The translations under genes and the position numbers were made by a program. From assembly GCF_032854445.1 (NCBI RefSeq), contig NC_088302.1, forward strand, positions 11,033,338 to 11,097,337: a stretch of 64,000 bases of DNA, given 5' to 3'. Position 1 is the stretch's first letter, and each line of letters begins with the position of its first letter. Positions 1 through 12,000 of the stretch are shown piece after piece. The notes beneath the pieces are model-generated. The model did no database searches. It was not told the origin of the DNA and saw nothing but the letters and a program-made list of their open reading frames with translations. The stretch is from Liolophura sinensis. Taxonomy: Eukaryota > Mollusca > Polyplacophora > Chitonida > Chitonidae.

Positions 1-2261
1 AACAAATCTAGTCTACAGAAGGGTAAATACTGATCAACTGAGGCACAAATAAGTATGCGCCAATATATTAACCAATTTAAAATCAATATTAACTTACCAA
101 AAACTATCCTACAAATTTGGCTAATAAGGCCAAAATTAAAATATTGTTGGTTTGATGTTACAAGCTGTTTATAACAAAAAAGGGTAGGTAGGTAGTTTCC
201 ATTTTTCTAAATTTCCAAATTTTATTTTGACAAGCTTCGCGAAGGATCAAATATTTATTCTGTCTCCCAAACATCATTCAATGTACATGCTTGTCTAAAG
301 TAAGAAGCGTGTATGCACCCAAGTGATCCGCAGCTCAGATCACCAGCTATGACCTAATTCACACTGTCTAAAACATTTATACATGAGGAAGACGACAGCC
401 AAATCATGTTGTGTTACATGAAGATTTAAGGATGAAACATATCAGCTTTGTCTCTGTATGGAACTACCCTGCATCCATTTACAACATCAACTTGACAACA
501 ATGTATCAGTAAACAGATACATTTTCTATCCACCAAAATTTTCCTGGCATCTAGCTTTGGTGATGTGGATCACTGTTTGGGATTTGCATCATAGTAATAT
601 ATTCCCAGCTACATGCCCCCTAGCATAGAGTTTTGACGGGGAGAAAAGGTATTCCCACACCTGACTAACCTTTTTTAAAATTTTGGGATCTCCTGAAAAA
701 TATTTTTCCATGCCAATAAAAGAGGCTCATGTGGGGGCTTCTGACACATGTGAAATTAGAGTTACACAATGGTGGATACCAACACAAAAGGAGCTATGTT
801 GGAGATTCTTTGATAATGGTTTAAAACAAAATGTACAATTCTGAACTTGTTACAGCACCATATACTACCTATAGTATAGGTAGGCTACACTTAGAACCCT
901 CAGTCTAAGTGACTTGCCCTGAGAGGTACAGTGTATAATATAACCTATGTCCACGTTTTGCCAATCATGTCAGTGTTTGTAAATATGTTGCGCCCTTTAT
1001 AACCAGATTAGGTGTGTTTTTAAGGTAGTGTGGCAAAAAGGATTGGATCACAGAGAATTCTACATTTACAAAATTTCTTATCTCACAAAATGAGCAATTA
1101 ATTTGAAATCTCGACTCCTTATGGAGACACAAGGACACTGTTCATCAGTTCAGAAAAGTATATCTCTTCCAAAAAGTATGGCAACACTATTTTGCAGGTA
1201 TCCAAATGGATACTGGTGAAAACCCTTCACTGGTATCTTGATCTATGGGTATCGGATACCATACACCCATTGTAAGCGCTGTAAGCCCAGCTTTGCCCAA
1301 CAGCGAGAGAGGAAATTTTATATCTCAACAAAGTGCTCGTCACCTGGAAACACACTGATGTCTAAAACGATCATCGAAAAAACCCTAGTAATGAAATGAA
1401 ATAAAATAAAAAAAATTTGGCACCTGTAAAAATCCCAGTCAGGGCCTTTTTGAAGAGTCTGTCAGGTAACATCAAACATATAATATTTTACTTTTGGCCT
1501 AATAGGTAGAAAACTTATATATTTTTGTCAATTAACAAATTACACCACAAAAACTCTAGTACAAATATAGCCTAGAGTACAATAACTAAACATCAAATGA
1601 TTCACAATTACTTAAACTAATCAATAACTTTCCCTCAAATTTGTTCCACGGTAAAGTATTTACATGCATCAGTTGAATCGCAGGTATTTCTATAAACTTG
1701 TCAAAAATAAATTTGGCAATGCAGAGTTATCAACATAAACATTATATTTCAGAAGCAAAAGAAACTACGGAAATCAAAATCTTTCACACAAATTCGGTCA
1801 ATTCTAGAGTAACACTACATCAACTTATCCACATCTTCTACGCAATAGTCAAAAAACTGTTCTCAAAATTTAGCAAAGGGTACAGCATCAATGTATGAAC
1901 TGACTGACAAGAATTAACTTTTGGACAATGGTTTCGTTATTACTGACCCATTATTGTCTTCATGACTGATCGATGGAACATGTACATGATGAATGTCGAC
2001 ACCTACATTTAGACACCTACATACAATGCTGAAGTGTTGCAGTTTAGAAAGCATCAAAAGGAAAGGGGGCAAGGAAACTGGGGAAACTGGGCAGAGCCAA
2101 TCAGTGTCCCTGTAGTGCATATACCTGGTCCGCTGTGCGATACAATAGGACACCCTGACACCTTCCAGCTCAATGAAAGGTTCTCTCCTGCTGAAACATA
2201 TATGGTAGGTCAAACATGTAAAAAACATATGCCAATTTGAAAAAGTCAATCCAACAAAAAA
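1..2261. other. Downstream intergenic sequence, no gene seen
   Basis: AT-rich sequence with many stops in every frame; the small open frames have no coding character. No RNA gene or clear repeat was found. Confidence 0.5.
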
Positions 2262-2506
2262 GTTGATTTCATTGGTGGTTTATGCCGTACTCTTATACTT
2301 ATACGAAGGCGGCCAGCAATATGGTGGGAGGAAACCAGGCACATCACGCGAGAAACCCACAACAATCCACACGTTGTTGGCAGACCTTTCCATGTGTGGC
2401 AAGAGAGGAAGTCAGCATGAGTTGGATTTGAACTCAAAGCAACATCATTGGCATGAGGGTCCTGGGTCATTGTGCTGTGCTAACCGAGTAACCATCTCTG
2501 CCATAA
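2262..2506 (-). mobile_element. SINE family A copy, near full length
   Basis: Reads on the - strand as a degraded tRNA-like head with a B-box-like GAGTTCAAATCC, then the shared core (CTGGTTTCCTCCCACCAT, then GGCCGCC-TCGTATAAGT), ending in a CACCAATGAAAT tail. It matches the + strand copies at 21694, 38615 and 47905. Confidence 0.75.
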
Positions 2507-2535
2507 TTAATAGCAAATGACCCATGTTTTAAGAC

Positions 2536-2587
2536 AGGACATCAACAGACCAGTGAACTGATAACCACAGGACATCAACAGACCAGT
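2536..2587. repeat. Short direct repeat, 19 bp twice
   Basis: AGGACATCAACAGACCAGT occurs at 2536-2554 and 2569-2587, a 33-bp tandem step between two SINE copies. It could be a duplicated target site or local slippage. Confidence 0.6.
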
Positions 2588-2659
2588 AACCACAAGTAGC
2601 ATTTTGGCGGCATGGACTCATGGCCACAAGAAGACGCAGTATATGTACATACACCTAAA

Positions 2660-2832
2660 GACTCTGGGGTCCTTCGACCAATGTGGTCACTGTGAGATCA
2701 AATCCAGCTCCTGCTGGGTTCCTCTCAGGTCGGAAGGTCTTTCAGCAACCCTGCGGATGGTCGTGGGTTTCCCCCGATGCACGTGAAATATTCTTAAGTA
2801 CAGCCTAAAACAAACACCAATGAAATAAATAA
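2660..2832 (+). mobile_element. SINE family A copy, 5'-truncated
   Basis: Contains the B-box region, CCTGCGGATGGTCGTGGGTTT and the tail ACACCAATGAAATAAATAA. Part of the core is deleted after TTTCCCCC. Confidence 0.7.
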
Positions 2833-2836
2833 CTCA

Positions 2837-2908
2837 CACCTATGCTACTCGTCATCATATGACTGAAAAATTGTTAAGTACCACATTAAAACCCAAGCAT
2901 ACATATGC
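2837..2908 (+). mobile_element. SINE family B 3' fragment
   Basis: Shares CATATGACTGAAAAATTGTTAAGTAC and the AAACCCAAGCA end with the B copies at 15599, 20884 and 25840. Confidence 0.55.
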
Positions 2909-2971
2909 TTCAGCATTCTGTCATAATAAAAAGGTGTCTCTTATAGAAAACAGCTCTCAATGTCAATATAT

Positions 2972-2977
2972 TTTATT
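2972..2977 (-). terminator. Poly(A) signal AATAAA of the LRR gene
   Basis: Reading the - strand, AATAAA occurs about 63 bases after the TAA stop at 3042-3040. The spacing is suitable for a short 3' untranslated region and supports 3040-3291 as a terminal exon. Confidence 0.5.
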
Positions 2978-3039
2978 ACTACTGAATCACTCGAAAGTAA
3001 AATAGAATACTCTTTTTTGCATGGGCTTTGTGCATCAAA

Positions 3040-6000
3040 TTATGGTTCAAAAAGGAATTTTTTATTGGAGCTTTCAGCAAAGTTGGAGCAAAATTCTATT
3101 TTGGAGTTTTTCTTTAAAAGGTTAAGACTTCCGTGATCAACACAATAGTTGTTGTGTTCATTACAACCTGGGCTGAGCAGGTCCACCCCAATATTGGTGC
3201 CCATCATTAGAATATCTCCTGGTGGGCTCGCAGACGCCCATAGCTGGTGGAAAGACTTCTCTGTCAAGTTGATACACCCATTGAAGTTTACCTGACAAGA
3301 ATTAAGAGTCTCATTATACATATACTGCAATTCTGACCTGCTCTGAAGATTACTCAAAATGTCAACATATTTTCATACTCTTTAAATTTAGCATATGAGC
3401 ACATAAATTAGAATAAAGGTTACATAAAGTGGTGTATAATATCAAATCAACAAGGTGAACATATACCACAAATCATCTTCAATTTAAAATTTTTCTGTTG
3501 CTGATCTGAGAACTGCATTTTGATTGTCTAATTATTTCAGACACACTATTACATATGACAGCTCAACTGTCATAAAGGAGATGTCCAAGACACAATATTT
3601 ATGCTATATTAATAAGTCTGTAAAATTCATGTCAACTAGTTCAATTTTTTTAAAAAGCCATTAAAGTTGAACCCTCTGCCTATCATGTCAACCGCAGAGC
3701 CCTGGCCCTGTGACATCATGCCAGTAAGACCTGCCAGGATTATGTATTGACAAGCCCTGCAATGTATTGCTGAATCCATGCATTAGGCCTACCCACTGAG
3801 TGCTTTTCCAGAAGCCATCGTATGACTTGAGCTATAATTAACTTACAAACAAACATTTTGAAAGACAGGCTACTGGAGTTGAATCAGATACATGAAAAGT
3901 GTGTACAGCATAGTGAATGGGTTATATGATGGATTTTCCCTCACATACTGGCCAGTAAATGGAGAAAATCCGCTCCTGTCTGGTTTGTCTGACATGAGAC
4001 TGGACATCCATGGAATTTAGCACGGTTTCGCAGTCCACAGGCTATACATTTTTGCAGCTACGTGAAGCGATACTGGCTGCGAAACAAGAATCCATGCGAT
4101 CGTGCCAGCAGATTGTGAGTTGCAGTGATGAGACCAGTCTATCAGTCAAAAACGGTCAAAGCAACAATCAAGCTAATCTTATTACGTTTTAAAAAGTATC
4201 ATCGGCAAAAATAAATACAGCTTGAACAATAACTAAATGGACACAGTGATTTATAACACATAAAATGCCGATTTAAATTTTGTCTACGTTGCCATTATGG
4301 CCTTCACGGTTATCACGCTCCCACAGCAGCCTGTAGGCGAGGTGTGAACTGAGCCGCACGACCGATCAGGAGCTGGGTGGCCATTGTAGGGCAAAGGCTA
4401 GTAGCTCACTAGAGTTCATGTCACAGCCTGTTGGTTATCACGCTCCCACAGCAGGCTGTAGGCGAGGTGTGAACTGAGCCGCAGGGCCGATCAGTAGCTG
4501 GGTGGCCATTGTAGGGCAAAGGCTAGTAGCTCACTAGAGTTCGTGTCACAGCCTGTTGGTTATCACGCTCCCACAGCAGCTTGTAGGTGAGGTGTGAACT
4601 GAGCCGTAGGGCCGATCAGTAGCTGGGTGGCCATTGTAGGGCAAAGGCTAGTAGCTCACTAGAGTTCATGTCACAGCCTGTTGGTTATCACGCTCCCACA
4701 GCAGCCTGTAGGCGAGGTGTGAACTGAGCCGCACGACCGATCAGGAGCTGGGTGGCCATTGTAAGGCAAAGGCTAGTAGCATACTAGAGTTTGTGTCACA
4801 GCCTGTTGGTTATCACGCTCCCACAGCGGCTGTAGGCGAGGTGTGAACTGAGCCGCACGACCGATCAGGAGCTGGGTGGCCATTGTAGGGCAAAGGCTAG
4901 TAGCTCACTAGAGTTCGTGTCACAGCCTGTTGGTTATCACGCTCCCACAGCAGCCTGTAGGTGAGGTGTGAACTGAGCCGTAGGGCCGATCAGTAGCTGG
5001 GTGGCCATTGTAGGGCAAAGGCTAGTAGCTCACTAGAGTTCATGTCACAGCCTGTTGGTTATCACGCTCCCACAGCAGCCTGTAGACGAGGTGTGAACTG
5101 AGCCGCAGGGCCGATCAGGAGCTGGGTGGCCATTGTAGGGCAAAGGCTAGTAGCTCACTAGAGTTCGTGTCACAGCCTGTTGGTTATCATGCTCCCACAG
5201 CAGCCTGTAGACGAGGTGTGAACTGAGCCGCAGGGCCGATCAGGAGCTGGGTGGCCATTGTAGGGCAAAGGCTAGTAGCAAACTAGAGTTCGTGTCACAG
5301 CCTGTTGGTTATCACGCTCCCACAGCAGCCTGTAGGTGAGGTGTGAACTGAGCCGGAGGGCCGATCAGTAGCTGGGTGGCCATTGTAGGGCAAAGGCTAG
5401 TAGCACACTAGAGTTCGTGTCACAGCCTGTTGGTTATCACGCTCCCACAGCAGCCTGTAGGTGAGGTGTGAACTGAGCAGCAGGGCCGATCAGTAGCTGG
5501 GTGGCCATTGTAAGGCAAAGGCTAGTAGCACACTAGAGTTCGTGTCACAGCCTGTTGGTTATCACGCTCCCACAGCAGCCTGTAGGTGAGGTGTGAACTG
5601 AGCAGCAGGGCCGATCAGTAGCTAGGTGGCCATTGTAGGGCAAAGGCTAGTAGCACACTAGAGTTCGTGTCACGGCCTGTTGGTTATCACACTCCCACAG
5701 CAGCCTGTAGGTGAGGTGTGAACTGAGCAGCAGGGCCGATCAGTAGCTGGGTGGCCATTGTAGGGCAAAGGCTAGTAGCACACTAGAGTTCGTGTCACAG
5801 CCTGTTGGTTATCACGCTCCCACAGCAGCCTGTAGGTGAGGTGTGAACTGAGCAGCAGGGCCGATCAGTAGCTGGGTGGCCATTGTAGGGCAAAGGCTAG
5901 TAGCACACTAGAGTTCGTGTCACAGCCTGTTGGTTATCACGCTCCCACAGCAGCCTGTAGGTGAGGTGTGAACTGAGCCGCAGGGCCGATCAGTAGCTGG

Positions 6001-9000
6001 GTGGCCATTGTAGGGCAAAGGCTAGTAGCACACTAGAGTTCGTGTCACAGCCTGTTGGTTATCACGCTCCCACAGCAGCCTGTAGGTGAGGTGTGAACTG
6101 AGCAGCAGGGCCGATCAGTAGCTGGGTGGCCATTGTAAGGCAAAGGCTAGTAGCACACTAGAGTTCGTGTCACAGCCTGTTGGTTATCACGCTCCCACAG
6201 CAGCCTGTAGGTGAGGTGTGAACTGAGCAGCAGGGCCGATCAGTAGCTAGGTGGCCATTGTAGGGCAAAGGCTAGTAGCACACTAGAGTTCGTGTCACGG
6301 CCTGTTGGTTATCACACTCCCACAGCAGCCTGTAGGTGAGGTGTGAACTGAGCAGCAGGGCCGATCAGTAGCTAGGTGGCCATTGTAGGGCAAAGGCTAG
6401 TAGCACACTAGAGTTCATGTCACGGCCTGTTGGTTATCACGCTCCCACAGCAGCCTGTAGGTGAGGTGTAAACTGAGCCACAGGGCCGATCAGTAGCTGG
6501 GTGGCCATTGTAAGGCAAAGGCTAGTAGCTCACTACAGTTCGTGTCACAGCCTGTTGGTTATCACACTCCCACAGCAGCCTGTAGGCGAGGTGTGAACTG
6601 AGCCACAGGGCCGATCAGTAGCTGGGTGGCCATTGTAGGGCAAAGGCTAGTAGCACACTAGAGTTCGTGTCACAGCCTGTTGGTTATCACGCTCCCACAG
6701 CAGCCTGTAGGCGAGGTGTGAACTGAGCCGCAGGGCCGATCAATAGCTGGGTGGCCATTGTAGGACTAAGGCTAGTAGCTCAATAGAGTTTGTGTCACAG
6801 CCTGTTGGTTATCACACTCCCACAGCAGCCTGTAGACGAGGTGTGAACTGAGCAGCAGGGCCGATCAGTAGCTGGGTGGCCACTGTAGGGCAAAGGCTAG
6901 TAGCACACTAGAGTTCGTGTCACGGCCTGTTGGTTATCATGCTCCCACAGCAGCCTGTAGGTGAGGTGTGAACTGAGCACCAGGGCTGATCAATAGCTGG
7001 GCGGCCACTGTAGGACTAAGGCTAGTAGCTCACTAGAGTTCGTGTCACAGCCTGTTGGTTATCACACTCCCACAGCATCCTGTAGGCAAGGTGTGAACTG
7101 AGCCACAGTGCCAATCAATAGCTGGGTGGCCACTGTAGGACTAAGGCTAGTAGCTCACTACAGTTCGTGTCACAGCCTGTTGGTTATCACACTCCCACAG
7201 CAGCCTGTAGGTGAGGTGTTAACTGAGCCGCAGGGCCGATCAGGAGCTGGATGGCCATTGTAGGGCAAAGGCTAGTAGCGCACTAGAGTTCGTGTCACAG
7301 CCTGTTGGTTATCACGCTCCCACAGCAGCTTGTAGGCGAGGTGTGAACTGAGCCGCAGGGCCGATCAGTAGCTGGGTGGCCATTGTAGGGCAAAGGCTAG
7401 TAGCAAACTAGAGTTCGTGTCACAGCCTGTTGGTTATCACGCTCCCACAGCAGCCTGTAGGTGAGGTGTGAACTGAGCCGCAGGGCCGATCAGTAGCTGG
7501 GTGGCCACTGTAGGGCAAAGGCTAGTAGCAAACTAGAGTTCATGTCACAGCCTGTTGGTTATCACACTCCCACAGCAGCCTGTAGGTGAGGTGTGAACTG
7601 AGCCGCAGGGCCGATCAGTACCTGGGTGGCCATTGTAGGACTAAGGCTAGTAGCTCACTAGAGTTTGTGTCACAGCCTGTTGGTTATCACACTCCCACAG
7701 CAGCCTGTAGGCAAGGTGTGAACTGAGCAGCAGGGCCGATCAGTAGCTGGGTGGCCATTGTAGGGCAAAGGCTAGTAGCACACTAGAGTTCGTGTCACGG
7801 CCTGTTGGTTATCACGCTCCCACAGCAGCCTGTAGGTGAGGTGTGAACTAAGCAGCAGGGCTGATCAATAGCTGGGTGGCCACTGTAGGACTAAGGCTAG
7901 TAGCTCACTAGAGTTCGTGTCACAGCCTGTTGGTTATCAAACTCCCACAGCAGCCTGTAGGCAAGGTGTGAACTGAGCCACAGTGCCAATCAATAGCTGG
8001 GTGGCCACTGTAGGACTAAGGCTAGTAGCTCACTAGAGTTCGTGTCACAGCCTGTTGGTTATCATGCTCCCACAGCAGCCTGTAGGTGAGGTGTTAACTG
8101 AGCCGCAGGGCCGATCAGGGGCTGGGTGGCCATTGTAGGGCAAAGGCTAGTAGCGCACTAGAGTTCGTGTCACAGCCTGTTGGTTATCACGCTCCCACAG
8201 CAGCCTGTAGGCGAGGTGTGAACTGAGCCGCAGGGCCGATCAGTAGCTGGGTGGCCATTGTAGGGCAAAGGCTAGTAGCAAACTAGAGTTCGTGTCACAG
8301 CCTGTTGGTTATCACGCTCCCACAGCAGCCTGTAGGTGAGGTGTGAACTGAGCCGCAGGGCCGATCAGTAGCTGGGTGGCCATTGTAGGGCAAAGGCTAG
8401 TAGCAAACTAGAGTTCATGTCACAGCCTGTTGGTTATCACACTCCCACAGCAGCCTGTAGGCGAGGTGTGAACTGAGCCGCAGGGCCGATCAGGAGCTGG
8501 GTGGCCATTGTAGGGCAAAGGCTAGTAGCAAACTAGAGTTCGTGTCACAGCCTGTTGGTTATCACGCTCCCACAGCAGCCTGTAGGTGAGGTGTGAACTG
8601 AGCCGCAGGGCTGATCAGTAGCTGGGAGGCCATTGTAGGGCAAAGGCTAGTAGCACACTAGAGTTCGTGTCACAGCCTGTTGGTTATCACGCTCCCACAG
8701 CAGCCTGTAGGCGAGGTGTGAACTGAGCCGCAGGGCCGATCAGTAGCTGGGTGGCCATTGTAGGGCAAAGGCTAGTAGCACACTAGAGTTCGTGTCACAG
8801 CCTGTTGGTTATCATGCTCCCACAGCAGCCTGTAGGTGAGGTGTGAACTGAGCCACAGGGCCGATCAGTAGCTGGGTGGCCATTGTAGGGCAAAGGCTAG
8901 TAGCTCACTAGAGTTCGTGTCACAGCCTGTTGGTTATCACGCTCCCACAGCAGCCTGTAGGCGAGGTATGAACTGAGCCGCAGGGCCGATCAGTAGCTGG

Positions 9001-12000
9001 GTGGCCATTGTAGGGCAAAGGCTAGTAGCATACTAGAGTTCGTGTCACAGCCTGTTGGTTATCACACTCCCACAGCAGCCTGTGGGCGAGGTGTGAACTG
9101 AGCCGCAGGGCCGATCAGTAGCTGGGTGGCCATAGTAAGGCAAAGGCTAGTAGCTCACTACAGTTCGTGTCACAGCCTGTTGGTTATCACGCTCCCACAG
9201 CAGTGTGTAGGTGAGGTGTGAACTGAGCCGCAGGGCCGATCAGTAGCTGGGTGGCCACTGTAGGGCAAAGGCTAGTAGCGCACTAGAGTTCATGTCACAG
9301 CCTGTTGGTTATCACGCTCCCACAGCAGCCTGTAGGTGAGGTGTGAACTGAGCCGTAGGGCCGATCAGTAGCTGGGTGGCCATTGTAGGGCAAAGGCTAG
9401 TGGCACACTAGAGTTCGTGTCACAGCCTGTTGGTTATCACACTCCCACAGCAGCCTGTAGACGAGGTGTGAACTGAGCCGCAGGGCCGATCAGTAGCTGG
9501 GTGGCCATTGTAGGGCAAAGGCTAGTAGCACACTAGAGTTCGTGTCACAGCCTGTTGGTTATCATGCTCCCACAGCAGCCTGTAGGCGAGGTGTGAACTG
9601 AGCCGTAGGGCCGATCAGTAGCTGGGTGGCCATTGTAGGGCAAAGGCTAGTGGCACACTAGAGTTCGTGTCACAGCCTGTTGGTTATCACACTCCCACAG
9701 CAGCCTGTAGACGAGGTGTGAACTGAGCAGCAGGGCCGATCAGGAGCTGGGTGGCCATTGTAGGGCAAAGGCTAGTAGCACACTAGAGTTCGTGTCACAG
9801 CCTGTTGGTTATCACGCTCCCACAGCAGCCTGTAGGCGAGGTGTGAACTGAGCCGCAGGGCCGATCAGTAGCTGGGTGGCCATTGTAGGGCAAAGGCTAG
9901 TAGCACACTAGAGTTCGTGTCACAGCCTGTTGGTTATCACGCTCCCACAGCAGCTTGTAGGCGAGGTGTGAACTGAGCCGTAGGGCCGATCAGTAGCTGG
10001 GTGGCCATTGTAGGGCAAAGGCTAGTGGCACACTAGAGTTCGTGTCACAGCCTGTTGGTTATCACACTCCCACAGCAGCCTGTAGACGAGGTGTGAACTG
10101 AGCCGCAGGGCCGATCAGTAGCTGGGTGGCCATTGTAGGGCAAAGGCTAGTAGCACACTAGAGTTCGTGTCACGGCCTGTTGGTTATCACGCTCCCACAG
10201 CAGCCTGTAGGCGAGGTGTGAACTGAGCCGTAGGGCCGATTAGTAGCTGGGTGGCCATTGTAGGGCAAAGGCTAGTGGCACACTAGAGTTTGTGTCACAG
10301 CCTGTTGGTTATCACACTCCCACAGCAGCCTGTAGGCGAGGTGTGAACTGAGCCGCAGGGCCGATCAGTAGCTGGGTGGCCATTGTAGGGCAAAGGCTAG
10401 TAGTGCACTAGAGTTCATGTCACAGCCTGCTGTCTCAAACAAGCAAGTAGCTAAACGGCACCTGCAGTCAGGAAGTGAAAATTTGAATTTCTATTCTTCT
10501 TTGTTTGGCTTTTATTGAGGAGAGAGGTATTATAAGGCTGAATTACCAAGTCTCATATGACTATGATCAAGTCCCCTATAATCATAGGGTGTTTTGATGA
10601 GATCTAGTCCATATTGTCTCAATCTGTGGCATTTTTAGGTCCAGTACATATATATACCTTGACAGTATCCCAGCCACACTATGCTTCTGCAGTCTCAAGC
10701 CGCACTTGGGCATGGAATAATCTCTAAATTAGCTGTTAATTACAGCGACTGTCCCTTGTAGTCTGTGTTGTATACACAGACATGCCTCATATGCCTGCAA
10801 TGAATGTACAGCTGTGACATCACATGGTAAACGGTGGCTCGATCACAGCGGAGTAGACTTTCTGATGTTTGATCACCAAATTCTGCCATTTTCGACATTT
10901 TCAACAATCAGAATCAATCCAGGGGGCACTCTGAACTGAGTGAGACTCTGCCTCTCAAACAGTGGACAACTCCTGTCCGCTCTGCATTAACTTGGTGATT
11001 TGAGCATGGCAAACTACTATTTCTATTCTAACATACCATTATGAAATAATGGAGCCATTAGAGAGAAAAAATAACACTTAAAACAACTGCTCTCCCCTTT
11101 TTGTTAACATAAAATGGTCTAGGCTGTTCTGTCATAATTTTGGACAAGTCCATACCAATGGTATGGGTGGGAAATAAATCATCCAGTCAGAGCGAGGCAT
11201 GTGACAGTTATTGACCAATACATGCACATTTCCTGCCAGCACCTCTCTATGTCAGTTTAAGCTCTAAATTTGAACATAACAGTCTTGTTACGACAGAGGA
11301 AGGATGATTTGAACTCAAACTAATACAAAAAACTGTCAGAAGTGAACGATTTATTTCCCGGAAAAACTTGTAGATTCAGTTGAAGCTTAAATGGAAGATG
11401 CTTCATGAGATGGTGGTGTTGCTGAGAATTTGATGACCATGTGGTGTCGATTTCGGAAGACTAACTTCTCCAACTCTGGTCACACTCTACGTCAGGGTGA
11501 CAGTAGGTATTGAGCCAGGCGCCCTGACACAAGTCACAAACAGAACCATCTGATGACAGGGTGGAAAAAACGGTTGAGTGTAACACACTGCTCAAAGAGC
11601 GGCTTTGTTCTCCAGAGGGCCTGTAGCTGTATGTGACTCCTCAGGAGTCCAGTTCCAGGGGCCAGTTACGGATATTATCCCCTGTATTCCAACACCAGCG
11701 TGGTTCAGAACAATGGCCACAATGGCGCCGAGACAGTGGTTTGTGTACCAAGTCCTGCATCACAGCAGATGTCTGCCATCACTGTCCACAATCTGTTCAA
11801 TCCCATTGCTTGCTTGCAATACCAGCAATCCGCCGCTTTTGCAGGGGTTATAAGTAAGAGAACAATGAAACAACGCATCGTTGCCCATGTTGCGCTTATC
11901 CAGACATAGTATCTAGATGTTTGTTGTTTGATGCCACCTCTGTATATCTCATACACGGGATAAGTGCCTATTGGCCACAACAGACATGTCAGTAGCAATA

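Noticed and set aside
2604-2786. 60-aa + strand ORF
   Set aside because: It lies mostly in a SINE copy.
4308-10430. Satellite as a cluster of RNA genes
   Set aside because: The unit has no convincing A/B box pair, terminator or known RNA motif; it is a plain tandem satellite.
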